Assembly: GCF_028209625.1 (NCBI RefSeq)
Contig: NZ_JAQLDU010000014.1
Coordinates: forward strand, 1 to 64,000
DNA from: Collinsella aerofaciens
Lineage (GTDB): Bacteria > Actinomycetota > Coriobacteriia > Coriobacteriales > Coriobacteriaceae
Reading direction: 5' to 3'
Length of the DNA: 64,000 nt
Shown: piece by piece, positions 1 through 7,788 of the stretch
How positions within the stretch are numbered: the stretch's first letter is position 1
How the letters are laid out: each line of letters opens with the position of its first letter
The notes under the pieces: model-generated
What the model saw: only the letters and a program-made list of their open reading frames with translations
Database searches by the model: none
Told to the model about the DNA's origin: nothing
Program-made: the position numbers and the translations under genes

Positions 1-74
1 TTGCCCGTATCGTAGGCAATGCGCCGAATGCTCGCCATCGAAATTTATCGGTGGCCCACTTCAGACTGTAATGG

Positions 75-385
75 GCGACCGACCGCAAGCTGTCCGATGA
101 GCCGGCAATCGTGGAGATGGCCCGCTCTATTTCCGGGTTGCCCGACGATACCAAGATGACACTTGTTCCAACCGGTCCCTTGACGAACATCACGCTGTTC
201 CTACGTACGTACTCGGGGCGTGCCGATCGTATCGACCACATCGTCCTCATGGGCGGCACCACGGTTGGCGGAAACGCGACCGTGTACGCCGAGTTCAACA
301 TATGGGACGACCCCGAGGCTGCGCAGATTGTGGTCTCGAGCGGGCTACACATCGTTATGTGCCGCCTCGATGTGACCCAGAATGG
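75..385 (+). pseudogene. nucleoside hydrolase remnant (inosine-uridine type)
   Basis: The frame reads through a typical internal part of an inosine-uridine-preferring nucleoside hydrolase: a TLVPTGPLTNITLFL stretch, then MGGTTVGGNATVYAEFNIW followed by DDPEAAQIV and LDVTQ. In the family this lies between the N-terminal DTDPGxDDA calcium site and the C-terminal lobe. Both ends are missing. An in-frame TAA sits at 69-71, no catalytic N-terminus precedes it, and homology stops at LDVTQ exactly where an 18-bp inverted repeat begins. A GTG at 111 opens a frame but would give only a core fragment. I infer a non-functional relic. Confidence 0.75.
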
Positions 386-422
386 CGGTTGCGGCTTTGC
401 CTTTCCGCCATTCTGGGTCACA
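371..422. repeat. perfect 18-bp inverted repeat at a gene-remnant junction
   Basis: The left arm tgtgacccagaatggcgg (371-388) is perfectly complementary to 405-422, with a 16-nt loop. The left arm includes the codons for DVTQ of the nucleoside hydrolase remnant. It lies between that plus-strand remnant and the minus-strand LtaS-like remnant. It could be a fold-back rearrangement scar, a REP-like repeat, or a convergent terminator; there is no clear T-run on either side. Confidence 0.8.
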
Positions 423-435
423 TCCGGAGTACTGG

Positions 436-1632
436 TTATGAGACGCGCTCGGCGAACTCCAGGTATTGCGTGCGGCGCCACTTGTCCATCGTGGCGGCGT
501 AGAGGCTTTCGGTGTTGTCGAGCTCGAGTGCATCAGTGACTTGGTTGTTGTTGAACCAGCCCTGAATGCTGTTCCCGTATACGACCGCGAGCACGACAGA
601 TGCGGTAGCGGCCACGATGTTCCAACGCCGGCGTGACGCGAGCGTGAGGGCGGACCTGGCGCTCGATTCGAGCGAAGGGTGGCTACCGAGTGCGGTGTGC
701 GCCCCCATCGCCGTATTGGAGGAGGGACACGCGTCACGGTTGATAAGGGAACCGATTGTCATTCTGAGCGAAGGACGCGCAGCGTCCGTAGTCGAAGAAT
801 CTTCGCGGGCGTTGCTACCCGCCTTGAGATCCTTCGGCATGTCAACTGAACTTGCTTCAGTTGACATGTTGCCGCCCACCGGCAGTTTCGGCGGGCGTAT
901 CAACGACAGTATCGCGAGCGCTATGCACAGCAGCCCCAGCGCATCCAGCATCGCCGGCGTGAGCACGTAGTCGTAGCCGGCGGATACGGCGGCGGCCGTA
1001 CCCAGGGCGAGCAGGTCGCTTGGCAGAATTGCCACTCCCTTGAACGCCCAGATGAAGCTCTGCGCTATGCCCACGCCGGCGCACGCTACGGCCGCGAGCG
1101 CGGGGCCGGCGCCGCGGCGCAGGAATGCGAAGTAGGCCACGGCCATGAACGCGGCGATGAGCGCTACGGAGAACGTCACGGACGACCACGGCAGCAGACC
1201 CACGTTGTTGTTCCACGCAACCTCGAGCGCGCGGAAGGAGAGCGTGGCCGCCACGAGGATGCACACCGCATCGCGCAGGGTGCATGCGAGCAGGCGCATT
1301 GGCGCCTTGGTTGCATCTATAAGGCGGGCGAGGGGTCCACGCAGCAGCGGTACGAGGCCACAGGTGCCCGCGGCGCAGGCGAGGCCCGTCGTGGCGCTGG
1401 TGTTGCCCGTATCGGCGGTCCAATCTTCCACAAAACCTTGTCCGGTCCAATAGATGATGAACCCAAGCAGACCCACGAACGGAACCTGCCACAGAAGGGT
1501 GGTGACCTCTATGCGGCGGTGGCGCCAGAACTGCCATACCTGCTATGCCGCGGCGGCGAAAAGGATGAGTATGAGCGCGCCGGTGGTGGGGCCGGCGTTC
1601 GCGGCTATGGTGGTGGGGGCTTCAGTTTCCAT
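436..1632 (-). pseudogene. LtaS-like sulfatase-family membrane protein, broken (N-terminal membrane part only)
   Basis: The frame starts at an ATG (1632-1630) with a good ribosome binding site (ccaggag) and reads METEAPTTIAANAGP, then hits an in-frame TAG as codon 30 (1545-1543). It continues in the same frame with several hydrophobic segments. The segment FKGVAILPSDLLALGTA with AGYDYVLTPAML resembles the N-terminal transmembrane region of lipoteichoic-acid-synthase/phosphoglycerol transferase proteins. The extracellular sulfatase catalytic domain is absent. The linker before the last membrane helix is made of palindromic repeat sequence (see 773-787 and 838-868), giving low-complexity residues such as SSTTDAARPSLRMT. 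I read it as a decayed gene of a cell-wall polymer locus. Readthrough of the amber codon cannot be excluded from sequence alone. Confidence 0.7.
761..868. repeat. palindromic repeat elements inside the LtaS-like frame
   Basis: Two hairpins lie close together. The first is ggacgc-gca-gcgtcc (773-787) inside the module attctgagcgaaggacgcgc... to gtcgaagaat (761-800). The second is a perfect 13-bp palindrome, catgtcaactgaa (838-850) against 856-868, with loop cttgc. Modules of the first kind resemble short dispersed intergenic repeats seen in gut bacterial genomes (from memory). Here they sit within an open frame and encode the linker of the broken membrane protein. Confidence 0.6.
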
Positions 1633-1720
1633 GCGGGCAACTCCTGGACCGCACGCAGGCGGCGGACAATCTCTTTACATGCTCTTTTCTATAACAGGTG
1701 CGTGAACCTGCCTCGCCTGT

Positions 1721-1747
1721 CACCCTGGGCGCTATGCGCCCAGGGTG
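1721..1747. repeat. 12-bp hairpin, caccctgggcgc palindrome
   Basis: The arms caccctgggcgc (1721-1732) and its complement (1736-1747) surround a 3-nt loop. It interrupts or ends the glycosyltransferase remnant at 1753-1818. There is no T-run, so a terminator is less likely than a dispersed palindromic repeat. Confidence 0.6.
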
Positions 1748-1818
1748 AGTTCCTAAAGGAAGGTCGGTAGCGATTCCTACTCGTTGTAGCACGGCACGAC
1801 GATGGAAATGCGCGGTAT
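1748..1818 (-). pseudogene. second GT2 glycosyltransferase remnant (first ~20 codons)
   Basis: Nine bases after the stop of the glycosyltransferase upstream on this strand, the minus strand reads (ATA)PRISIVVPCYNE-TAG-ESLPTFL-TAG-ELT. That is the typical N-terminus of a family 2 glycosyltransferase (VVPCYNEEESLP). The expected start codon is ATA (1818-1816), and TAG codons occur at 1779-1777 and 1755-1753. The sequence then runs into the hairpin at 1721-1747. Three lesions in 25 codons argue for a dead gene that once followed the intact glycosyltransferase in an operon. Confidence 0.7.
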
Positions 1819-1824
1819 GGCGGT

Positions 1825-2787
1825 TTACCTTGCGTTCGGGTTGTCGTTGCGATAGTCACCGAAGGCGTATTTGCTATACACATTGACTTCCCACTGCTTT
1901 TTTTCGACCTTTGCCACGGAGTCGAGGATAAAACCAGTCGCGAGACTTAAGCCACACAGGAACATAAACGATGCGGCGAGCAGGGCGGTTGGGAAGCGCG
2001 GAACAAGACCGGTCTGGAAATACTCGACAATGATGGGAATGCCCAGGGCAAGACCGATTATTGCAAACAGGAGCGCAACGAGGCAGAAGAATTTGAGCGG
2101 GCGGTAGTCCTTGAACAGCGTGCCAATCATGGCGACGACCTTAATGCCGTCGCTGACGGTATTAAGCTTAGATTCGGATCCTTCGGGGCGATCGCGGTAC
2201 TCAATAGGCACATCCTTGATGCGCCAGCGGTGGTCGACGGCGTGGATGGAAAGTTCTGTTTCAATCTGAAAGCCCTCGGAAAGCACGGGGAACGTTTTGA
2301 CAAAGGGACGGTTCATGGCGCGATAACCTGTCATAACGTCGTCGAAACTGTAGCCATAGATCCACTTGATCATGGCACGAACTAGGTTGTTGCCAAAGTC
2401 GTGGAACGCACGCTTGTTTTCTTCGGCATAGGTGCCGTTGGACAGGCGATCGCCCACAGTCATGTCCGCCATGCCGTTGAGGATGGGCTCGCAGAGGGCT
2501 TTGGCTTCCTCGGCGGGATAGGTGTCGTCGCCATCGACCATTAGGTAACAAGCAGCATCGATATCGCGGAACATCTGACGGCAGACATTGCCCTTTCCCT
2601 GTCGGGGCTCAAAGCGCACTGTGGCGCCGTGTTCCGTTGCGATGCGCGAGGTATCGTCTGACGAGTTGTTATCGTATACATAGACCGTCGCCTGCGGAAG
2701 CTCGCGGTGGAAGTCGTCAATGACTTTGCCGATCGTAAGGGCTTCGTTGTAGCAGGGGATAATGACGGCAATAGATTCAGAATTCAC
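1825..2787 (-). CDS. GT2 family glycosyltransferase (polyprenyl-phosphate sugar transferase type)
   Basis: A 320-residue protein with a GT-A fold. VIIPCYNEALTIGKVI lies near residue 9, the metal-binding aspartates are in DGDDTYP (about 96-102), and MTGYRAMNRP and GFQIETELS match the DPM1/GtrB-like group. Two hydrophobic segments near residues 235-255 and 265-285 anchor the C-terminus in the membrane. Members transfer sugars from nucleotide donors to polyprenyl phosphate or build surface glycans; the sugar cannot be read from sequence. It is divergent from the ABC ATPase gene, and its former downstream neighbours on this strand are pseudogenes, so it may be an orphan of a decaying surface-polysaccharide operon. 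Confidence 0.85.
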   Translation of the reverse strand: MNSESIAVIIPCYNEALTIGKVIDDFHRELPQATVYVYDNNSSDDTSRIATEHGATVRFEPRQGKGNVCRQMFRDIDAACYLMVDGDDTYPAEEAKALCEPILNGMADMTVGDRLSNGTYAEENKRAFHDFGNNLVRAMIKWIYGYSFDDVMTGYRAMNRPFVKTFPVLSEGFQIETELSIHAVDHRWRIKDVPIEYRDRPEGSESKLNTVSDGIKVVAMIGTLFKDYRPLKFFCLVALLFAIIGLALGIPIIVEYFQTGLVPRFPTALLAASFMFLCGLSLATGFILDSVAKVEKKQWEVNVYSKYAFGDYRNDNPNAR

Positions 2788-2909
2788 TCAATGCTCCTTT
2801 GATATTCAAACGTAGAAAGTATAGCCGTTTGGCCCTGGCATCCTGAGATGTAGCCGTCTTCCACAAGTCCGAGCGCAAATTCATCTTCTACATCTAAAGG
2901 AATGCTGTG

Positions 2910-3676
2910 ATGACTGAATCTGTTGTTGATTACAACGAGCAGCTTCTGGCTGTCGAGGCCGACGCCACCACCATGATCTTTAACATGGCGTCTGACTCGC
3001 TGACCAGCCTCAAAGAATGTTTTATTAAGCTCGCTAAGCATGAGTTGTTCTTTGAGGAGTTTAGGGCGCTTAAGCACATCTCGTTTGATATTCACCGCGG
3101 TGAGGTCGTGGGCTTGGTCGGTACTAATGGTTCCGGCAAGTCCACGATGCCCAAGATTATCGCTGGTGTGCTCGAGCCTAGCGAGGGCAGCGTTAAGGTT
3201 CATGGCAACATTGCACCTCTGATTGAGCATGGAGCTGGCTTTGATCCCGAGCTGACGGCACGCGAGAACATTTATTTGAACGTTGCGCTAGTCGGCTATA
3301 CCAAGGAATTTATCGATGTCGACTTTGATGGCATTATCGAGTTCGTTGAGCTGCAGAACTTTGTCGACATGCCGCTCAAGAACTTCTCTTCGGGTATGGT
3401 TGCGCGCATTGCTTTTGCAATCGCCACCATTACCGAGCCCGATATCCTGATCGTCGATGAGATGCTTTCCGTCGGCGACGTGTTCTTCCAGCAAAAGTGC
3501 GAGGCCCGTATTCAGCACTTTATCCAGAGCGGTGACGTGACGGTTTTGTTCGTGTCGCATTCCATGGAGCAGGTTGAGCGCATCTGCCAGCGTGCGTTTT
3601 GATTGAGAAGGGCGACCTTCGTATGGACGGCCCGGTCGATGAGGTATGCAAGGTATACCGCGAACAGTTCAAGTAG
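2910..3676 (+). pseudogene. Wzt/TagH-like polysaccharide ABC transporter ATPase, frameshifted near the 3' end
   Basis: The ATPase has Walker A GTNGSGKST (about residue 71), the NFSSGM signature typical of Wzt-type exporters, Walker B ILIVDEMLSVGD and the H-loop histidine in VSHSMEQVE. The frame ends at TGA 3600-3602 after CQRAF. Shifting frame there restores the normal C-terminus, VLIEKGDLRMDGPVDEV to YREQFK, ending at TAG 3674-3676, so one base appears deleted near 3595. Walker A is followed by MP where LL is usual. No Wzm permease gene lies nearby. SD aaagg at 2896 fits GTG 2907 or ATG 2910. All core ATPase motifs precede the shift, so the 230-residue product might retain activity. Confidence 0.8.
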
Positions 3677-3729
3677 GTTATACTTATTTGTGCTTGGCGG
3701 GCTCGCGCTTGCTTGGCGTGCGGTTATTT

Positions 3730-3803
3730 GCTCCATTAGCTCAGTTGGATAGAGCAGGGGACTTCTAATCCCAAGGTCGACGGTTCGAATCCGCCATGGA
3801 GCA
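3730..3803 (+). tRNA. tRNA-Arg(TCT)
   Basis: A cloverleaf with acceptor gctccat/atggagc, D arm gctc/gagc, anticodon loop cttctaa (3762-3768, anticodon TCT) and T loop ttcgaat. CCA is not encoded; cc then t follows discriminator A. There is one A-C mismatch in the T stem, and the first anticodon-stem pair is G-A. It sits at the left edge of the Septu module. Confidence 0.93.
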
Positions 3804-3816
3804 CCTTTTGTTTAAT

Positions 3817-3842
3817 AAGCTCAGCTTTTGCTGGGCTTTTTT
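3817..3842 (+). terminator. Rho-independent terminator after tRNA-Arg(TCT)
   Basis: A stem aagctcagc (3817-3825) / gctgggctt (3830-3838) with a tttt loop is followed by a T-run. Confidence 0.85.
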
Positions 3843-4114
3843 GTTCACAAATGCGAAGTTGAGCTACTCTGTTTCTGCGGGCTCCACGATTTATGAGTTA
3901 TGTAGCAATTCCAGATTCTAAGACAGGGGTCGTTTGCGTTTGGCGGCTAGCCATCGACATCCTTACACTAACGCTGACTCGAAAGGCCTTATCTCCTGCC
4001 CATTTTTCTCTGCACAATTGAAGTCTGAAGTGGTTGGCTATAATGCTGCTAACTGAGAATTGACGCACGATTTTCCACTCGATTGGCTACTAACATAATT
4101 CACGGGAGGCTATC
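3843..4114 (+). promoter_or_regulatory. intergenic region with candidate promoter of the Septu module
   Basis: No gene is seen in these 272 bases. A TATAAT box lies at 4039-4044 with TTGAAG at 4018-4023, a short 15-nt spacer. The SD gggagg (4104-4109) precedes GTG 4115. No reverse transcriptase gene or obvious retron-like RNA structure was recognised. Confidence 0.5.
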
Positions 4115-5410
4115 GTGAGCTTCGCTAACGCTGCGTTGCAAATTAAGAAACTGAAGATAACCAACTTCCGTAAGTTCGAATCATATTCAATTGAATTCGA
4201 TCGTCAGCTTACCGTTTTGGTCGGCGATAACGGCACGGGTAAAAGCACGCTTATCGATGCAGCTTGCATTGCGCTGGGGACGTTGTTCCAGAAAATTCAG
4301 AACGCTGAAGCTCTGGGCATAGTCCCAGATGATTCTCGCGGAGCGGTTATCAAACAGGGCGACATGTTCGACATTCAGTCCCAGTACCCGGTGTCAGTTG
4401 AGGCATCGGGCATTGTCCTGGGGGAAGAGGTGGGCTGGCTGCGATCGTTGAAGAGTGCTAAGGGACGCACCACGCAAGCCGATGCCGGACGTGTGATTGA
4501 TGCTGGCGAACACCTGCAAGAGCTTGTCGGTAAAGGTAATGAAGTCGTTCTGCCTGTTCTTGCCCGCTACGGGACTGATCGACTGTGGAAACAAGCGGCG
4601 TCAAAAGATAAAGCAACGCCCAATAGAACGCGCGGTTACGAGGGCGCTCTGCGGGCATCTGCGAATGAAGCCCGTATGAATGCGTGGTTTAAGTCTCAAT
4701 CGATTTGGGAATGGCAGGATAGGCGAGAGAGCGCCTTATTCACTGCGGTTAAGAAGGCGCTCGCGTCTTGCTTTGATGCCGCCGCGACAACCAAGGGCGC
4801 CATGGTCGACTACGACGTCGAGCTTAACCAACTTGTGTTTATATACACCACTGCTGAAGGTGTTTATCACCGCAATAGAATGCATTCTATGAGCGATGGC
4901 TATCGTGGGACGCTGAGCCTATTCGCAGACATCGCGTACCGCATGGCAACGCTCAATCCGGCTTTGGGCTCTAATGTGCTCGAGACGCCCGGTGTTGTTA
5001 TGATCGATGAGATTGACCTTCATTTGCATCCCCGCTGGCAGGCCAGGATTCTCGAGGACCTTGTTCGCATATTTCCCAACGTTCAATTTATAGTTACAAC
5101 GCATTCACCTGTTGTGGTTGCGTCGGTGCCTCGCGGTAACATCCGCATTCTTGGAGAGGACGCTGCAACGGTGCCTGCAATGGAAACGCGTGGACGCGAT
5201 GCCGGGGATATTCTCAACACCGTTCTGGGCGCATTCTCTCGACCTGAAGAGGCGGCTCGATTGTTCGATTTATTTAATTGCGCCGTTGATGAAGAGCGCT
5301 TTGACGACGCTAGGCTTGCGCTCCAAAAGCTTGAGGAGTTTGTGGGCGTGGACGACCCCGATGTTGTTGCCGCTAAGACGACCCTTGAGCTTGAGGAGCT
5401 GCTGTCGTGA
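4115..5410 (+). CDS. ptuA: PtuA-like AAA ATPase of a Septu-type anti-phage system
   Basis: A 431-residue ABC/SMC-like ATPase. Walker A GDNGTGKST is at residues 37-45, the signature-like MSDGYRGTLSLFADIA is near residue 255, Walker B VVMIDEIDLHLHPRWQ follows, and a VTTHSP H-loop comes after it. This single-chain architecture is that of PtuA and related OLD/AbiL-type ATPases, which lack a long coiled coil. It overlaps the HNH nuclease gene by four bases (GTGA), so the two are almost certainly co-translated. In Septu, PtuA binds the nuclease PtuB and restricts phage. The pair also occurs as effectors of some retrons, but no reverse transcriptase is present here. Base composition is more AT-rich than the aro and ribosomal genes, which suggests transfer. 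Confidence 0.82.
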   Translation: MSFANAALQIKKLKITNFRKFESYSIEFDRQLTVLVGDNGTGKSTLIDAACIALGTLFQKIQNAEALGIVPDDSRGAVIKQGDMFDIQSQYPVSVEASGIVLGEEVGWLRSLKSAKGRTTQADAGRVIDAGEHLQELVGKGNEVVLPVLARYGTDRLWKQAASKDKATPNRTRGYEGALRASANEARMNAWFKSQSIWEWQDRRESALFTAVKKALASCFDAAATTKGAMVDYDVELNQLVFIYTTAEGVYHRNRMHSMSDGYRGTLSLFADIAYRMATLNPALGSNVLETPGVVMIDEIDLHLHPRWQARILEDLVRIFPNVQFIVTTHSPVVVASVPRGNIRILGEDAATVPAMETRGRDAGDILNTVLGAFSRPEEAARLFDLFNCAVDEERFDDARLALQKLEEFVGVDDPDVVAAKTTLELEELLS

Positions 5411-6090
5411 TTCCGATCGTTAAGGCTAAAGAGCCTCCGGCACTTACCAAGGCCAAGAGAGCCATACGCAATACCCCCGATACGACGTTTGATTACACAG
5501 CGTTGCGCGGAGAGAACAAGCGAGAGGTTCTGGAGGCCTTGCTTGCAGAGCAGGATCATCTCTGCGCTTATTGCACATGCAGGATCGGCGTTGGTGATCA
5601 TCCGGCTACGATCGAACATTTGATTCCGCAAAATCCTGAGGACTCTGCAGCGGATGGCGAATTGAGTCTCGATTATCACAACATGGTTGCTGTCTGTGAC
5701 GGACGTGGCGGGGCAACGTGTGACAAACGACGTGGTAACAAGTCTCTTACGGTTGATCCGATCAAGCCTTATACGCTCGACAGCATTTTCTATCATCGCG
5801 ACGGGCGTATTGATGCTGCTGATAGGAGCGTGCGGTACGATCTTGAGGTTACGCTCGGGCTCAACGCGTCGGGTACCAACTTGTGCGGCAATCGTTCCAA
5901 ATCTATGGAAGCAATTGAGAAATCCATCGACCGTGCTATCAAGCGCAAGGGTGCCGAGGAAAACAGAGCTGTAAAGAAGGCTATTTGCGTAAAGGTTCTC
6001 AAACTGTTTGAATATCAGGCGGATATGAAAGACGAGTATTTGGGCGCCAAGTTATATAAGGCGCGCAAACTCGTCTCAAAGTATGCTTAG
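5407..6090 (+). CDS. ptuB: PtuB-like HNH endonuclease of a Septu-type system
   Basis: A 227-residue protein. CAYC is at residues 53-56, IEHLIPQ contains the catalytic-site histidine (about 71), then NMVAVCDG and TCDKRRGNK complete a zinc-bound HNH fold of the retron/Septu HNH type. Start GTG 5407 overlaps the ATPase stop. It is expected to nick or cut nucleic acid when released or activated by PtuA during infection. The target cannot be inferred from sequence. The C-terminal third is helical and basic, probably the ATPase-binding part. Confidence 0.82.
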   Translation: MIPIVKAKEPPALTKAKRAIRNTPDTTFDYTALRGENKREVLEALLAEQDHLCAYCTCRIGVGDHPATIEHLIPQNPEDSAADGELSLDYHNMVAVCDGRGGATCDKRRGNKSLTVDPIKPYTLDSIFYHRDGRIDAADRSVRYDLEVTLGLNASGTNLCGNRSKSMEAIEKSIDRAIKRKGAEENRAVKKAICVKVLKLFEYQADMKDEYLGAKLYKARKLVSKYA

Positions 6091-6428
6091 TGTCCTTTTG
6101 CTGCTGTGGTGGCATGTGGCTCTCACATGACAGTGCGCCGCCCAGCCGTACCAGCGAGGCCGTCGGGGGGCTTTATTGTCCCCGAGCTGCACTTTATCTC
6201 GCGGTGTGTCCAAACTATTGTTTCGATGGGTTAATTTCGCCTGAATGTATTCTCTATTAACTGAATTCTCTTCAGATTATCGATTGTTTTTATAGCTATT
6301 TATAAAGTTTTATATAGCTATATAACTATTTATAAAGCTATATAAACGAAGCAGGGATGAGATTCTATCGAGGTATTAGAGCTCCGGAGCTCCAGATTAA
6401 ATATTCGAGATTAAATGTACAGCGATTA
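6091..6428. other. AT-rich gene-free region with direct repeats
   Basis: No convincing gene is seen. A 17-base unit, tatagctatttataaag (6291-6307), recurs with one change at 6321-6337 (tataactatttataaag), exactly 30 bases apart, in an almost purely A/T block (about 6286-6345) unlike the GC-rich surroundings. A perfect 14-bp palindrome gagctccggagctc lies at 6379-6392. The short direct repeat agattaaat occurs at about 6393 and 6409. Confidence 0.6.
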
Positions 6429-6463
6429 AGGGCGATTCACGGTAACATGCCGTGAATCGCCCT
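6429..6463. terminator. hairpin between convergent ptuB and glf
   Basis: A perfect 14-bp stem agggcgattcacgg (6429-6442) / ccgtgaatcgccct (6450-6463) with a 7-nt loop lies between convergent genes. T-runs are weak on both sides, so it may serve as a bidirectional terminator of moderate strength. Confidence 0.65.
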
Positions 6464-6499
6464 GTTCGATTTGCTCTTGTTTGCGATAACCCGCTTTGT

Positions 6500-7624
6500 C
6501 TACTCCTCCGTCGGCTCCACACCGAGCTCGTTGCGCACCAGCTCAAATGCCGCGGCGATGGCCTTGTCCATGTCGTAGTATTTGTAGCCGCCCAGGCGAC
6601 CGGCGAAGATCACGTCGCCTTCCTGTGCCGCTAGCTCCTCGTACTGCTTGTAGAGGGCCTCGTTCTTGGCGTCGTTGATGGGGTAGTAGGGCTCGTCGCC
6701 GGGCTTCCAGTCGGCCGGGTACTCGCGCGTGATGACGGTCCTGTCCTGCGTGCCGAACTCGAAGTGCTTGTGCTCGATGATGCGCGTGTAGGGGACCTCG
6801 CGCTCGGTGTAGTTGACCACGGCCACGCCCTGGTGGTCGGCCTCGTCGAGCGTCACGGTCTCGAAGCGCAGGCTGCGGTACTCCAGCGTGCCCAGCTTAA
6901 AGTCGTAGAACGCGTCGATGGGGCCGCAGTAGATCGTCTTGGCGGCGATATCGGGCTCGGCGGCGGCCAGCTCCTTGTACTCCACGCCGCAGCGCACCTC
7001 GACGCCCTCGAGCATGTTGGCGACCATCTTGGTGTAGCCGCCCATGGGGATGCCCTGGTAGCGGTCGTTGAAGTAGTTGTTGTCGTAGGTGAAGCGGCAG
7101 GGGAGGCGCTTGATGATGCTCGCGGGCAGGTCGCGGCAGTCGCGGCCCCACTGCTTCTCGGTGTAGCCCTTCACGAGCGTCTCGAAGATGTCGCGGCCGA
7201 CGAGCGACAGCGCCTGCTCCTCGAGGTTCTGCGGCTCGCCGATGTTCTCGGCGGCCACCTGCTCGGCGATCTTGGCCTTGGCATCGGCCGGCGCGACGAC
7301 GCCCGGCCACATCTTGGCGAAGGTGTTCATGTTGAAGGGCATGTTGTACATGTTGCCGCGGAAGTTGGCTACCGGCGAGTTGACGTAGTTGTTGAACTCG
7401 GCGAAGCGGTTGACGTAGTCCCAGACGTCCCTCATGGAGGTGTGGAAGATGTGCGCGCCGTAGCGGTGGACCTGGATGCCCTCGACGTCCTCGGTGTAGA
7501 CGTTGCCGGCGATGTGGTCGCGGCGGTCGATGACCAGGGCCGACTTGCCGGCGCGCCTGGCGGCATTGGCAAAGACGGCGCCAGAGAGGCCGGCGCCGAC
7601 GACGAGGTAATCGTACTGGGACAT
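6500..7624 (-). CDS. glf: UDP-galactopyranose mutase
   Basis: A 374-residue flavoenzyme that interconverts UDP-galactopyranose and UDP-galactofuranose for surface glycans. The FAD-binding motif YLVVGAGLSGAVFA is at residue 5 onward. NVYTEDVEGIQVHRYGAHIFHT, KGYTEKQWG, PYYPINDAKN and the C-terminal FAGRLGGYKYYDMDKAI match Glf throughout, and the length is normal. The SD is aaaggag before ATG 7624. It stands alone on the minus strand among island genes. Together with the glycosyltransferase and Wzt-like remnants it suggests a galactofuranose-containing polymer, now partly lost or encoded elsewhere. Confidence 0.96.
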   Translation of the reverse strand: MSQYDYLVVGAGLSGAVFANAARRAGKSALVIDRRDHIAGNVYTEDVEGIQVHRYGAHIFHTSMRDVWDYVNRFAEFNNYVNSPVANFRGNMYNMPFNMNTFAKMWPGVVAPADAKAKIAEQVAAENIGEPQNLEEQALSLVGRDIFETLVKGYTEKQWGRDCRDLPASIIKRLPCRFTYDNNYFNDRYQGIPMGGYTKMVANMLEGVEVRCGVEYKELAAAEPDIAAKTIYCGPIDAFYDFKLGTLEYRSLRFETVTLDEADHQGVAVVNYTEREVPYTRIIEHKHFEFGTQDRTVITREYPADWKPGDEPYYPINDAKNEALYKQYEELAAQEGDVIFAGRLGGYKYYDMDKAIAAAFELVRNELGVEPTEE

Positions 7625-7788
7625 GGATGTGCTCCTTTGTATGTAATCAAACAGTTACTTAAGATTTGGGACAAATAAACCTGATAATTCTGTTCCAAGG
7701 ATTAGTGTACCAGGCGTGTTGTAGGCTTTCTTTCAGCGGCTTCAGCTCATGTGCATAGCCCCGGTTTCTAGATGATTTAAAGAATCTG

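Noticed and set aside
436-1818. Reassignment of TAG to an amino acid
   Set aside because: TAG is used as the normal stop of intact genes here (for example trmFO and obg-region genes), and the affected genes have other lesions, so pseudogenes are simpler.
3843-6428. Retron carrying the PtuA/PtuB effectors
   Set aside because: No reverse transcriptase gene lies near the pair and no msr/msd-like structure was recognised in the upstream 270 bases.
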